Part shown: piece after piece, positions 26,283-34,898 of the stretch
How positions within the stretch are numbered: position 1 is the first letter of the stretch
Layout of the letters: every line of letters starts with the position of its first letter
Source of the DNA: Phycisphaerae bacterium
GTDB taxonomy: Bacteria; Planctomycetota; Phycisphaerae; Phycisphaerales; SM1A02
NCBI GenBank assembly: GCA_002717655.1
Contig: PBAY01000011.1
Location: forward strand, 41,129 to 105,128
DNA: 64,000 nt
Direction: 5' to 3'
The notes under the pieces: model-generated
What the model was told of the DNA's origin: nothing
What the model saw: only the letters and a program-made list of their open reading frames with translations
Database searches by the model: none
Position numbers and translations under genes: made by a program

Positions 26283-27235
26283 GGCATCATTTCCCTGAGC
26301 AACCCGTCTCGCAGACCGACATCCATGAGTGTGAGCCAATCCTTCTGGAACACCTGCATGAGCTCCGCCACGATGCAGATCCCGGCGACGATGATTTCAG
26401 CACGCCTCGCTTGCAGGCCGACTTTTGTTTTTCGTTCCTCAAGTTCCATTCTGCGAACCATGGTCAGCAGTTCCTCGACCTTGTCTCTGGAAATCGTGTG
26501 ATTCTCACGCAGGATCGAAGGTGGCTTGGATTTGCGGACGATCGGAAGCGGTCCGATGTCCATCAAGGCCAGCGCGGTACAGGTCCCGCCTGTTCCGATG
26601 ATCAGATCAGTCTCGCCCGCTTCAATTCCCTGCTCCTGAATCACCAGCGACACATGGGATCGAATGTCTTCGACCTGCCGGCGTTTGACCCGTCCCGTTG
26701 CCTGAAACTGATGGGCAAGTCGAAGTGCTCCAAGCGGGGTTGACCAGCATCCCGAGATCTTCTTCTGATCGGCAATCACGATCTCCGTACTCCCGCCTCC
26801 GGTATCGAAGACGATGCTCCCCTGCTCATGAACAAGATGATGACCCGATACGGCCTTGAAGATCAGTTCGGCTTCTCGATCACCTGAAATGATCTCCAGT
26901 TCAAGGCCGGAGGATTCCTTGACCATCTTCTTGAGTTTGCCACTGTTCGACGCTTCACGGGCGGCACTGGTGGCGACGGCCCGTATCACCTGGACCTCCT
27001 GTGCCCGCGCTTCTGACGCCAGTTCAGCCACCGCATCAGCTGTCCGCTGCATCGACTCATCATTCAACTTGCCTTCATCAGTCATGCCGGAACCGAGTTG
27101 GGCAACGATGCGCCCGGTTTCAATGATCGACGGCCGACGTTCACCAGCAACGGCTATCGAAAACTTGACGCTGTTGCTGCCGACGTCAATGACCGCGAAT
27201 CGATCCGTGTCACCATGCTGTGCAGGCTGGTCCAT
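26273..27235 (-). CDS. Ppx/GppA family exopolyphosphatase / pppGpp phosphatase
   Basis: The 320-residue protein shows the actin-like ATPase signatures of the family: I-D-V-G-S-N-S-V-K at the start, A-T-S-A-A-R-E-A-S-N, I-S-G-D-R-E-A-E-L-I-F and V-F-D-T-G-G-G-S-T-E-I. It hydrolyses polyphosphate or the terminal phosphate of pppGpp; the short length without the C-terminal HD-like domain fits the shorter form. The ATG at 27235 is chosen since the domain starts 15 residues later, while the frame is open back to 27397. It lies 52 bases behind the glycosylasparaginase gene and may share its transcript. The two activities cannot be told apart here. Confidence 0.9.
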   Translation of the reverse strand: MDQPAQHGDTDRFAVIDVGSNSVKFSIAVAGERRPSIIETGRIVAQLGSGMTDEGKLNDESMQRTADAVAELASEARAQEVQVIRAVATSAAREASNSGKLKKMVKESSGLELEIISGDREAELIFKAVSGHHLVHEQGSIVFDTGGGSTEIVIADQKKISGCWSTPLGALRLAHQFQATGRVKRRQVEDIRSHVSLVIQEQGIEAGETDLIIGTGGTCTALALMDIGPLPIVRKSKPPSILRENHTISRDKVEELLTMVRRMELEERKTKVGLQARRAEIIVAGICIVAELMQVFQKDWLTLMDVGLRDGLLREMMPQD

Positions 27236-27287
27236 CACGTTCCGAATGTAACACGAGGACCGGACGGACGTTGATCGACGCTCAGGT

Positions 27288-28274
27288 TCAGGTGCCCGGC
27301 AGACGGACGATCTCTGGCTCAAGCAGTTGATGGCCACCTGCATCACTGGCTGCCAGTCGGAAACCTGGCCGCAGCGCACCGGAACCCCAATGACCATCAG
27401 GACGCAGGGCGATCACGGCCAGCTGATGCTCCGGCTTGAGATCCGATCTTGAAGCAATACGGTCAAGCACCTCGGTGATGGCATCGCGTGGCATGGCACC
27501 ACCACGCATCAGTTCAACGGCGAGAAAGCTGCCGCAGATCGCCATCACGAGTTCACCGGTACCCGTCGCAACCGCAGCCCCGCCATAAGGATCGACATAC
27601 AGTCCATGCCCGATGATCGGAGAGTCTCCGACACGACCCGGCACCTTCCAGGGCATACCACTGGTTGAACAGGCACCAGCCAGAGTCCCCTGCTCGTCAA
27701 TGGCCAGCACGCCGATGGTGTCGTGCAGATCCTTCCATCTGGATTCATCATTGCCGGAGGCAAAGAGCTGCCCACCGCGATCGCGATCGACCGGACGAAC
27801 GCCACGAGCCTGATCAGGATTCTCCTGCTTCCATTTGACCCATGCTTCACGTGCACGCGGGGCGAGCAGTTCTTCGACCTGCTGACCATGCTGGTCCGCA
27901 AAGTCGTCGGCGCCTTCACCTGCGAGCATGATGTGCGGCGTGTGCTGCATCACCAGCCTTGCAATGGAAACCGGATGACGATGCCTGCGAATGGCGCAGA
28001 CGCTTCCGCACTGCTCAGGAGAAGCCATGATGCATCCATCCAGCGACATCTCACCATCTCGATCAGGAAGACCTCCATAACCCACCGAATCGATTTCCGG
28101 ATCGTCTTCACAGAAGATGCTCACCGCTTCCACCGCATCCATGGACGAACCACCCGCCGCCAGTGCGGGCCAGGCCGCGGCATTGGCTCGCTCGCCAAAG
28201 GACCAGGTCGACAGCATGAAGGGCGACCTGGCGGCCGATTCTCGTGCTTCAGGGGCGGTTCCATCTGTGGTCAT
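27288..28274 (-). CDS. N4-(beta-N-acetylglucosaminyl)-L-asparaginase (glycosylasparaginase family)
   Basis: The 328-residue protein is an Ntn-hydrolase that self-cleaves before a Thr. The site H-D-T-I-G-V (Thr near residue 186) is followed by the family block S-T-S-G-M-P-W-K-V-P-G-R-V-G-D-S-P-I-I-G and by G-T-G-E. It cleaves the bond between sugar and Asn in glycoasparagines, or isoaspartyl peptides in relatives. The P-W-K block favours glycosylasparaginase. GGGAG eight bases before the ATG at 28274 supports this start. There is no clear signal peptide at that start, unlike some periplasmic homologues. It is followed by the Ppx/GppA gene, with no functional link that I can name. Confidence 0.88.
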   Translation of the reverse strand: MTTDGTAPEARESAARSPFMLSTWSFGERANAAAWPALAAGGSSMDAVEAVSIFCEDDPEIDSVGYGGLPDRDGEMSLDGCIMASPEQCGSVCAIRRHRHPVSIARLVMQHTPHIMLAGEGADDFADQHGQQVEELLAPRAREAWVKWKQENPDQARGVRPVDRDRGGQLFASGNDESRWKDLHDTIGVLAIDEQGTLAGACSTSGMPWKVPGRVGDSPIIGHGLYVDPYGGAAVATGTGELVMAICGSFLAVELMRGGAMPRDAITEVLDRIASRSDLKPEHQLAVIALRPDGHWGSGALRPGFRLAASDAGGHQLLEPEIVRLPGT

Positions 28275-28353
28275 GGTCAGTTCTCCCAGTCGAGATGCTA
28301 TCCTCCCCAAGTGGGCTGGTGAAGCCCACGTTCTGATTTATGGGAGTAACAAC

Positions 28354-28785
28354 ATGATTTACTCATCCAGATGTTTGCTGTTTGCCCTCCTGTCACTGAC
28401 GCTCATTCCAATCCTGAACGGATGTGGTCGTCCCATTGGATATGGAACGGATCTGACCGCCACCTCCATTGATGGAGAACAATGGAAAGTCGCCGTCGTG
28501 ATCACCAAGTATTACAACGGCAGAAATGCCAGAAGCCAGATCATGTCCGCCCCGACCCTGACCTGCCGAAGCGGCGAAATCGCTCAACTGGAAGTGGGCG
28601 ATGGAGAATCAAACCAGGATCTCATCCATGTCAAGGTAGACACCGCCAAAGATCCCGGGACCGATGAAATGATCTTCACGGTCATGGTCCGGGAGCGTGG
28701 TGATCTCAGAAGCAAGACATCATTCAAGGTCCAGCCGGACAGCAGAACTGAAACGGCCATGGTCAGCGATACTGGATCCAAGTGA
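28354..28785 (+). CDS. Small predicted lipoprotein of unknown function
   Basis: The product is 143 residues. A signal peptide of lipoprotein type ends in P-I-L-N-G-C, so Cys25 or so would be lipidated and the protein anchored in a membrane facing the periplasm. The rest is a small beta-rich domain with no family I recognise; a conserved-looking stretch is T-L-T-C-R-S-G-E-I-A. The frame is open further upstream, but the ATG at 28354 has GGGAG seven bases before it and begins the signal peptide. It lies nine bases before greA, so the two are probably co-transcribed. The start is divergent from the glycosylasparaginase gene, with 79 bases between. Confidence 0.78.
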   Translation: MIYSSRCLLFALLSLTLIPILNGCGRPIGYGTDLTATSIDGEQWKVAVVITKYYNGRNARSQIMSAPTLTCRSGEIAQLEVGDGESNQDLIHVKVDTAKDPGTDEMIFTVMVRERGDLRSKTSFKVQPDSRTETAMVSDTGSK

Positions 28786-28794
28786 GAAACACAG

Positions 28795-29259
28795 ATGGAC
28801 TACATCACTCAAGAAGACAAGACCAAGATCGAAGAAGAACTCAACACCCGCATCCGACAACGAAAGGAACTCTCCGACCGGATTGGACGTGCCCGTGAAC
28901 TCGGAGATCTCAAGGAGAATGGCGAATACCACGCTGCACGTGAAGATCAGGGCATGAACGAGGCTCGAATCAAGCAGCTCGAGGAACGCCTCTCCACCGC
29001 GATCGTCGCCGATGCCACCGAAACACCGGAAGACATGGTCTTCATCGGCGCCACGGTAAAGCTCAAGGATGTCAAGACCGGCGCGGAACAGGTCTACCGA
29101 CTGGTCGGCGAAATGAGCGGTGATTTCAACCCCGAGTGCATCGAGGTCACTCCGACCTCCGCACTGGGCACCGCCTTGATGAAGGCACGCGTCGGCGAAA
29201 CGGTTCGTGCCGATCTGCCCCGAGGCGAAAAGCGATTCGAGATCGTGGAACTCCTGTGA
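28795..29259 (+). CDS. greA: Transcription elongation factor GreA
   Basis: GreA enters the secondary channel of RNA polymerase and triggers cleavage of backtracked RNA. The 154-residue protein has the N-terminal coiled coil with the tip pattern R-A-R-E-L-G-D-L-K-E-N-G-E-Y-H-A-A-R-E (acidic D and E at the tip), and the C-terminal FKBP-like domain with G-A-T-V-K-L and S-A-L-G-T-A-L-M-K-A-R-V-G-E. Length is normal. The start lies nine bases after a lipoprotein gene and the stop overlaps the next gene by GTGA, so the three form a small operon. The call is firm. Confidence 0.95.
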   Translation: MDYITQEDKTKIEEELNTRIRQRKELSDRIGRARELGDLKENGEYHAAREDQGMNEARIKQLEERLSTAIVADATETPEDMVFIGATVKLKDVKTGAEQVYRLVGEMSGDFNPECIEVTPTSALGTALMKARVGETVRADLPRGEKRFEIVELL

Positions 29260-29714
29260 GCCAACGCTGGACCGTCTATCTGGGTGGAGAGATCCACAGC
29301 GACTGGCGCGACCGGATCCGTCAGGGCGTGGAAGCCGCTGATCTGCCGGTCGATTTCGTAGCACCCGTCACCGATCACGAGGCGAGCGATCGTTGCGGCG
29401 TCGCGATTCTCGGTGATGAACCAAGCGCCTTCTGGACCGACCATCAGGGTGCTTCGGTCAATGCGATCAGAACACGAACCATGATTCAGCGTGCGGACAT
29501 CGTGGTGATCCGCTTCGGTGAGAAGTACCGCCAGTGGAATGCCGCCTTCGATGCGGGTCAGGCCTCGGCACTTGGCAAGTCGCTGATCATCCTCCATCCG
29601 GAGGAACATGATCACGCCCTGAAGGAAGTCGATGCCGCCGCCAACGCCGTGGCGCGTGAGCCGGAACAGGTGGTCTCACTGCTTCGTTACGCGATCGAAG
29701 GATCACTCGGCTGA
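29256..29714 (+). CDS. ytoQ: YtoQ family protein
   Basis: The 152-residue protein matches the YtoQ family along its length: V-Y-L-G-G-E-I-H-S-D-W-R, V-T-D-H-E-A-S-D, F-W-T-D-H-Q-G-A, N-A-I-R-T-R-T and V-I-R-F-G-E-K-Y-R-Q-W-N-A-A-F-D-A-G. The fold is expected to be related to nucleoside deoxyribosyltransferases, but no function has been proven to my knowledge. The start is GTG at 29256, which overlaps the greA stop (GTGA); the longer frame inside greA is a shadow. Its end overlaps the end of the convergent membrane protein gene by 12 bases. Coupling to greA suggests joint expression, not a known joint role. Confidence 0.9.
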   Translation: MSQRWTVYLGGEIHSDWRDRIRQGVEAADLPVDFVAPVTDHEASDRCGVAILGDEPSAFWTDHQGASVNAIRTRTMIQRADIVVIRFGEKYRQWNAAFDAGQASALGKSLIILHPEEHDHALKEVDAAANAVAREPEQVVSLLRYAIEGSLG

Positions 29715-30092
29715 GGCACGGTTCTTGCGAGCGTTGATGAAACTCGCAACGCAGTAGCCGAAGTAGACCGCACACAGCAGTGCCAGAAGCCCCTGGTCCC
29801 AGACCTTGAACCAACTGATCTCCTCGGCACGAAGACTCTTGAGTCCCATGTAGATGCCGCCGCCGATCCCCAGCAGCGCCACCAGAATGGTCACATGCAT
29901 GAGATGCATGCGAATCTTCGGAAGCAGGCCTGAGAGAATCCCCAGCAGAAGCAGCAGCACGCCGAAGAAGGCCGGGATGACAGCCGTGAAGCGAGCTGCC
30001 TCGAATCCGGTCGCCAACCAGAATGCCAGGCCCTGCAGGATGAGCAACACCCCGAAGACCACCGCGATCAGAACCATGTTTGTCTTAGCCAT
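29703..30092 (-). CDS. Small four-helix membrane protein, unknown function
   Basis: The 129-residue product has four hydrophobic segments (about 6-26, 38-58, 66-84 and 101-117) with short loops and a basic tail. I recognise no family motif. It starts at an ATG at 30092 and ends inside the 3' end of the convergent ytoQ gene with a 12-base overlap. It follows the deiminase gene on the same strand by 33 bases counted from its start, so a shared transcript with that gene is possible. The protein should sit in the inner membrane; nothing more can be said. Confidence 0.75.
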   Translation of the reverse strand: MAKTNMVLIAVVFGVLLILQGLAFWLATGFEAARFTAVIPAFFGVLLLLLGILSGLLPKIRMHLMHVTILVALLGIGGGIYMGLKSLRAEEISWFKVWDQGLLALLCAVYFGYCVASFINARKNRASAE

Positions 30093-30125
30093 GTCTCAAT
30101 CGTAGCACGCAGACTGGCGGCTGGC

Positions 30126-31745
30126 TCAGGAACCGAAGTTGGCGAGGATGATCAGGACGTCCTGTACGTCGACCGACTGGTCATTGTTGACATCGGCACT
30201 GCAGGTTCCACTGCAGCCCCACTGGCTGATGGCTTCCAGCACGTCGACGACATCGACATCACCGTCGCCATCGACATCACCGTCGACCGCATCACCTTCA
30301 ACGATGATGAGGCCACTGATCTCACCACCGGTGTTTCCATCACCATCGCGAGCCAGCACCCGAAGTCGGCCCTGATTGGTCGGGGTATCGGGAATGCAGA
30401 CCGTTGCGGATCCCGCTGGTGGTCGATTGGACAGAATCGTGCTCCAGGAAGCACCGTCGTCGAGGGAGTACTCGATGTCGACGGAGACCACATCGAACTC
30501 GTCGTCATCGCTGATCCAGGAGATCTGGGGACAGTCATCCGGATCGATGATCCCTTCGATCGGAGTCTGAAGACAGGTCGTGGGATAGATGCCTCCGGCA
30601 TGCGCCGGCATGTGCATGCAGATGCAGTGCATCACGCCGGCGGAGTAGGCCAGATTGTCGCAGACGACCTGCACGACCTGACGGCCGGGCATGGCGGCCT
30701 CAATGACGGACACGGCCTGATTGTCATAGCTGTTGGAGATGTTGTTGTACTCCGGCAGGAGCACGAGACCGTTGCAGACCACCATGTTGGTATAGGTGTA
30801 GTGCACGCCACCCTGAGCGAACGCCGGTGTCCGGAAGACTTCCCAGCCGAGGCTCTCATAGTAGGCGGCTGCCCCATCGCAGATCTGATCCTGCGTGCTG
30901 CCAGACTGGGTCGGCCAGTCACTGATGATGATGCGATCATCACCGCACATCAGCATCCACATGTCGATGTGCTGGGTGTAGTCGACCGAAGTCGGGAAGG
31001 GATCATGCAGGTAGGTGTCGACGTTCTGATAGTCACGCCAGTACTGGATGATCTGCGAGGCTGAAAGACCGGGATTCTCGTTCACGATCAACTCGGTTGC
31101 CGCCGCGTCCCCGATGCCGTTGAGGTGGTAGTTGCCTCCGCCGTGGGTCAATGGCAGCTCATACACCTCGTGACCGAACTGTGGCCCGAAGTAGGAGCTG
31201 TAGGCATTGTCACTGGGACGGGGTCGGTTGTAGGTGTGATCGATGATCACCCGGCAATCACCCTCGTAGACATAGCGTGGACCGTAGTCGCGTATCCAGA
31301 CGGTATTGGTCGAGCGAACGACCGTAATGACGCGATCAGGATCAGCACCGGCATTGATGCAACTGTTTCGAGCCGAGTTGGCTTCACTGTTGTTGTCGCA
31401 GGCGATGTACACGTCTGCGTTGCCGATGGTGGTGATGGCCGCGGCCATCTGGGAAAGCTGCGATGAGAAACCTTCCCAGGCCAGCAGGATGCCAGCCATC
31501 TCTTCGTATTCCGAGGCACCACGGATCGGGCCCGGTGGTGGCGGTGTCACACCACGTGGAGGAGTGATCAACTGACCATCGAGGAATCGTTCCTCGACCT
31601 CGGTCATGAACTTGGGAATACGAGCCCCCTCGGGAAAGACCAGTTGGCCATCGACCAGGATGGGCTGATCATGATCCGGCGGTGGCGAGACCTGGCCTGC
31701 GGAACTCAGAATGGACGTGACCAGGGCAATGGCGAAAACTGACAT
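30126..31745 (-). CDS. Secreted peptidylarginine/agmatine deiminase-family protein with dockerin
   Basis: The 539-residue product combines a signal peptide (to about residue 17), a guanidine-modifying enzyme domain and a dockerin tail. The enzyme signatures of the bacterial peptidylarginine/agmatine deiminase family are W150-I-R-D153-Y-G-P-R, G-G-G-N-Y-H (202-207), H259-I-D-M-W and the nucleophile region G-V-M-H-C374. These residues hydrolyse an arginine-like guanidinium to a ureido group and ammonia. A fibronectin-like segment (about 400-480) precedes the calcium loops (D-V-D-G-D-G-D-V-D and D-V-N-N-D-Q-S-V-D), which end F-G-S with no terminal Cys. GGGAG five bases before the ATG supports the start. 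Since it is exported, citrullination of proteins outside the cell or use of free guanidines is more likely than cytoplasmic agmatine breakdown (inference). Confidence 0.88.
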   Translation of the reverse strand: MSVFAIALVTSILSSAGQVSPPPDHDQPILVDGQLVFPEGARIPKFMTEVEERFLDGQLITPPRGVTPPPPGPIRGASEYEEMAGILLAWEGFSSQLSQMAAAITTIGNADVYIACDNNSEANSARNSCINAGADPDRVITVVRSTNTVWIRDYGPRYVYEGDCRVIIDHTYNRPRPSDNAYSSYFGPQFGHEVYELPLTHGGGNYHLNGIGDAAATELIVNENPGLSASQIIQYWRDYQNVDTYLHDPFPTSVDYTQHIDMWMLMCGDDRIIISDWPTQSGSTQDQICDGAAAYYESLGWEVFRTPAFAQGGVHYTYTNMVVCNGLVLLPEYNNISNSYDNQAVSVIEAAMPGRQVVQVVCDNLAYSAGVMHCICMHMPAHAGGIYPTTCLQTPIEGIIDPDDCPQISWISDDDEFDVVSVDIEYSLDDGASWSTILSNRPPAGSATVCIPDTPTNQGRLRVLARDGDGNTGGEISGLIIVEGDAVDGDVDGDGDVDVVDVLEAISQWGCSGTCSADVNNDQSVDVQDVLIILANFGS

Positions 31746-31876
31746 GGGGACTCCCTCTCCTGTACCTCAATTGGACACCCGAAACGGGGTTGAGGCAACC
31801 CTCAGCCTCGGTTTCCATACTGGTTATTCTGTTCAAACGGCCGTTCGGTTCCATGGAAACGGCCTCAGGAGCCCTC

Positions 31877-33169
31877 ATGAGCCATTCCAGCCCACAACTT
31901 GCCCTGCCTGAGCACCAGATCGGTCGCTACAGGTTCGTGATCGCCGGTTTCTGCTTCCTGCTGGGGCTGGTCAATTATCTGGATCGCGTGGTCATTTCGT
32001 TCGCCATCAAGCCGATTGAATCCGACTTCGGCATCCAGGATGGCTCATTCGGACTGCTCATGTCGGCCTTTGCCATCGGCACCCTCAGCGTCAATGCCCT
32101 GTCAGGCTTCCTGCTTGATCGCTTCGGCGTGAAACTGGTCTGGGGCATTTCACTGTTCGCCTGGTCGGGCTTCATGATCCTTCAGGGATTCGTCGAGGTC
32201 TTCTGGATGTTCATTGGGCTGCGTGTCCTGCTTGGCATCGGGGAAGGCGTGAACTTCCCGGCCATGAACCGGGCTCTGGTGGACTGGGTCCGGCCCAATG
32301 AACTGGGTCGCGCCCTGTCGATTTCACTGCTTGGTGTCCCACTTGCCCTGCTGCTTGGTGGAATCGTGCTGGCTCCGTTGATTCTTGGAATCGGCTGGCG
32401 ATGGTCCTTCGTCTGTCTTTGCGGACTTGGCGCCCTGCTTGGCATCGTGTTCGTCGTGCTGTATCGACAACCACCTTCTGGCGAGAAGTCGGAGGCGAAG
32501 CCGGTTCAGCCCAAGACACCCTTGCGTCACCTGATGCTGAATCCAACACTGCTTGCGACCGCCTGGTCCTTCTTCGCCTTCGGCTGGGTGCTGTTCTTCG
32601 GACTGACCTGGCTGCCTGGCTATCTCGAACAGACCTGGGACATGAAGCTCGAGTCCGTGGGTTATTCAAGCACGCTTCCGTGGGCACTGGCCATTCTGCT
32701 GATGCCCATCGGTGGCTGGTTGTCCGATGCCATCATGAAACGGACGGGGCGAACACGCACTGCGCGAGTCCATCTGATCTGGATCTGCCAGTTGCTGGCG
32801 GTGATCTTCTTCATTCCGGTCATGCTGGTGAATACCGTCACGTGGGCCGTGATCTTCGTGTCAATCGCCATCGGTTTCTCGATGGCGCCCAACAGTCCCT
32901 ACTACTCGATCTGTGCGGATCTGTTTCCACGCCGCACCGGCGTAGCCACCGGCGTGATCGTGACGTTCTTCTCCATTTCAGGGATTGCCTGTCCCTGGAT
33001 CACCGGCCTGCTTGCACAAGGTGACCATGGATTCACCGCAGCCTTCACTGCACTGTGCGTGGTGGTTGGAACCGGTGTCCTTGGCATGCTGTTCTTCGCA
33101 ACAGGCCGGGTCCATGAGGATGATGATCAGGCTTTGAACAACTCCGCTACATCCGGGAGCGCCGCATGA
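31877..33169 (+). CDS. MFS transporter, anion:cation symporter type
   Basis: The 430-residue protein has twelve predicted transmembrane segments. V-N-Y-L-D-R-V-V-I-S in the first segment, G-F-L-L-D-R-F-G-V-K after the second and G-I-G-E-G-V-N-F-P-A in the fourth match the family that takes up organic acids such as hexuronates or sialic acid. AGGAG five bases before the ATG at 31877 fixes the start; the longer frame to 31790 lacks support. Its stop overlaps pheA by ATGA, so the two are translated together, though transport and aromatic amino acid synthesis have no obvious link. It is divergent from the deiminase gene. Confidence 0.9.
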   Translation: MSHSSPQLALPEHQIGRYRFVIAGFCFLLGLVNYLDRVVISFAIKPIESDFGIQDGSFGLLMSAFAIGTLSVNALSGFLLDRFGVKLVWGISLFAWSGFMILQGFVEVFWMFIGLRVLLGIGEGVNFPAMNRALVDWVRPNELGRALSISLLGVPLALLLGGIVLAPLILGIGWRWSFVCLCGLGALLGIVFVVLYRQPPSGEKSEAKPVQPKTPLRHLMLNPTLLATAWSFFAFGWVLFFGLTWLPGYLEQTWDMKLESVGYSSTLPWALAILLMPIGGWLSDAIMKRTGRTRTARVHLIWICQLLAVIFFIPVMLVNTVTWAVIFVSIAIGFSMAPNSPYYSICADLFPRRTGVATGVIVTFFSISGIACPWITGLLAQGDHGFTAAFTALCVVVGTGVLGMLFFATGRVHEDDDQALNNSATSGSAA

Positions 33170-34251
33170 GTGATCAGCCAATCGATCTGAATCAACTCAG
33201 GGAACGCATCGACGCCATCGACAAGCGCCTGGTCGAACTGCTGAATGAACGAGCCGGCATCGTCGTCTCCGTCGGCGAGACAAAGCGGGACACCGACTCC
33301 CCCATCTATGCACCCCATCGAGAACAGCAGGTTCTGGAACACATTCTTGCGCAGAACAAGGGACCCTTGCCTGATCGTGCCATGGAAGCAATCTGGCGTG
33401 AACTCATGTCAGGCAGTTTCCAACTGGAACAGGGCATGAGCATCGGCTATCTCGGCCCCCCCGGTTCCTACAGTCATGTCGCGGCCGTCCGTCACTTCGG
33501 ATCTTCGGTCGAATCCCATCAGTTCCAGGACATCGCTGCGGTCTTTCGTGATGTTCAGGCGGGCAACTGCACCTACGGAGTTGTTCCCTATGAGAACTCG
33601 ACCGGCGGCAGTGTGACCGACACGCTTGATGCCTTCGCTGAATTCGACGTCACGGTCTATGCCGAAGCCATGATCGCCGTCTCGCATTGTCTTCTGGCGA
33701 ACATCAATCAGGAAGACATCAAGATCGTCGCCAGCAAGCCACAGGTCTTCACGCAGTGTAGACGCTGGCTGGAGAATCATCTGCCCGACGCAGAGCGACT
33801 GCCGATGGCTTCTTCTTCAGCGGCCGTGCTGGAAGCTGCGAACCGTTCCGACATGGCGGCCATCGGCTCGGCGCTTGCCGGCAAGATCCATGGCGTCAAT
33901 ATTCTCCGATCAGCCATTGAGGACAATCCGGGGAATATCACCCGATTCCTGATCATTGCCCGACAAGCAGCCCGTCCCACGGGACAGGATCGAACCAGCA
34001 TCATGTTCACCACGTCCCACGAGCCGGGTGCACTGGTCGATGTTCTGGCGGTCTTCCGGGATGCCGGCATCAACCTCAGCCACATCGACAAACGGCCAAG
34101 TGGTCGAGAGAACTGGACCTATTCATTCTTCATCGATGCCGAAGCTCATCAGGAGGATACGGTCATGGCAGCCGCGATCGACAAGGCTCGTGCCCTGTGT
34201 GCGGCATTCAAGGTGCTTGGATCCTATCCCAGAGCCGAACGGGTCCTCTGA
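33166..34251 (+). CDS. pheA: Bifunctional chorismate mutase / prephenate dehydratase
   Basis: PheA turns chorismate to prephenate and then to phenylpyruvate for phenylalanine synthesis. The 361-residue protein has the AroQ chorismate mutase helix bundle (L-R-E-R-I-D-A-I-D, residues about 9-85), the dehydratase domain beginning I-G-Y-L-G-P-P-G-S-Y-S-H with P-Y-E-N-S-T-G-G and N-I-T-R-F, and a C-terminal ACT domain (H-E-P-G-A-L-V-D-V-L and the E-S-R-P-like K-R-P-S-G) for feedback control by phenylalanine. The ATG overlaps the transporter stop (ATGA). Length and order are as usual for the fused enzyme. Confidence 0.95.
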   Translation: MSDQPIDLNQLRERIDAIDKRLVELLNERAGIVVSVGETKRDTDSPIYAPHREQQVLEHILAQNKGPLPDRAMEAIWRELMSGSFQLEQGMSIGYLGPPGSYSHVAAVRHFGSSVESHQFQDIAAVFRDVQAGNCTYGVVPYENSTGGSVTDTLDAFAEFDVTVYAEAMIAVSHCLLANINQEDIKIVASKPQVFTQCRRWLENHLPDAERLPMASSSAAVLEAANRSDMAAIGSALAGKIHGVNILRSAIEDNPGNITRFLIIARQAARPTGQDRTSIMFTTSHEPGALVDVLAVFRDAGINLSHIDKRPSGRENWTYSFFIDAEAHQEDTVMAAAIDKARALCAAFKVLGSYPRAERVL

Positions 34252-34289
34252 GGCACCGTCAGACCGCTCGGTGCTGATATGCTGCACAC

Positions 34290-34898
34290 ATGTCAGAAGA
34301 AGCCAGCCGCACTACGACGGCCCTGCTCAACAGTCTGCATGATGACGACAACGAAGCTGCCTGGAGGCAGTTCGATGATCGCTATCGTCCGATCCTGATC
34401 GGTTTCGCACGACGACTCGGGCTTCCGGAAGCCGACGCGGTCGATGTGGCTCAGGAAACGACGGTCCAGTTCATCAAGGAATACCGCGAAGGCAAGTACG
34501 ACCGGGAGCGAGGGCGACTTCGATCCTGGTTGCTGGGTATCGCTCGATACCGCGTGGCTGGCGTGTACCGGAAACGAGCGACCAGTCGGGTCAGCCGGGG
34601 AGAGTCGGCCATCGTCGATCTGCCCCGTGATCAGGAGATCGAGGAAGCCTGGGATACCGAACGTCGGATGACCATTCTCCGAGCAGCACTCGACAAGCTT
34701 CGCAATACAACCAAGATCGCCGAAAAGACCATTCGTGCCTTCGAAATGGTAGCGCTGCAGCAACTGCCCACGGCTCAGGCTGCCGCCGAACTGGACATGT
34801 CTGAAAACGATGTCTATCTGGCCAAGAGTCGCGTCGCGTCCAAGCTTCGGGAAATCGTCGCGGCCCTTGAAAAGGTCTACGACGAGGACGAGGTGTGA
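34290..34898 (+). CDS. ECF-type RNA polymerase sigma factor
   Basis: The 202-residue protein has a sigma-70 region 2 (about 24-95; D-D-R-Y-R-P-I-L-I-G-F-A-R-R, D-V-A-Q-E-T and L-R-S-W-L-L-G-I-A-R-Y-R) and a region 4 helix-turn-helix near 155-190 (L-P-T-A-Q-A-A-A-E-L-D-M-S-E-N-D-V). Regions 1 and 3 are absent, as in ECF factors. Its stop overlaps the kinase gene by GTGA. ECF sigma factors next to Ser/Thr kinases are known in planctomycetes, where the kinase is thought to control the sigma factor instead of a classic anti-sigma factor. No anti-sigma gene is present here. Its target promoters are not known. Confidence 0.9.
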   Translation: MSEEASRTTTALLNSLHDDDNEAAWRQFDDRYRPILIGFARRLGLPEADAVDVAQETTVQFIKEYREGKYDRERGRLRSWLLGIARYRVAGVYRKRATSRVSRGESAIVDLPRDQEIEEAWDTERRMTILRAALDKLRNTTKIAEKTIRAFEMVALQQLPTAQAAAELDMSENDVYLAKSRVASKLREIVAALEKVYDEDEV

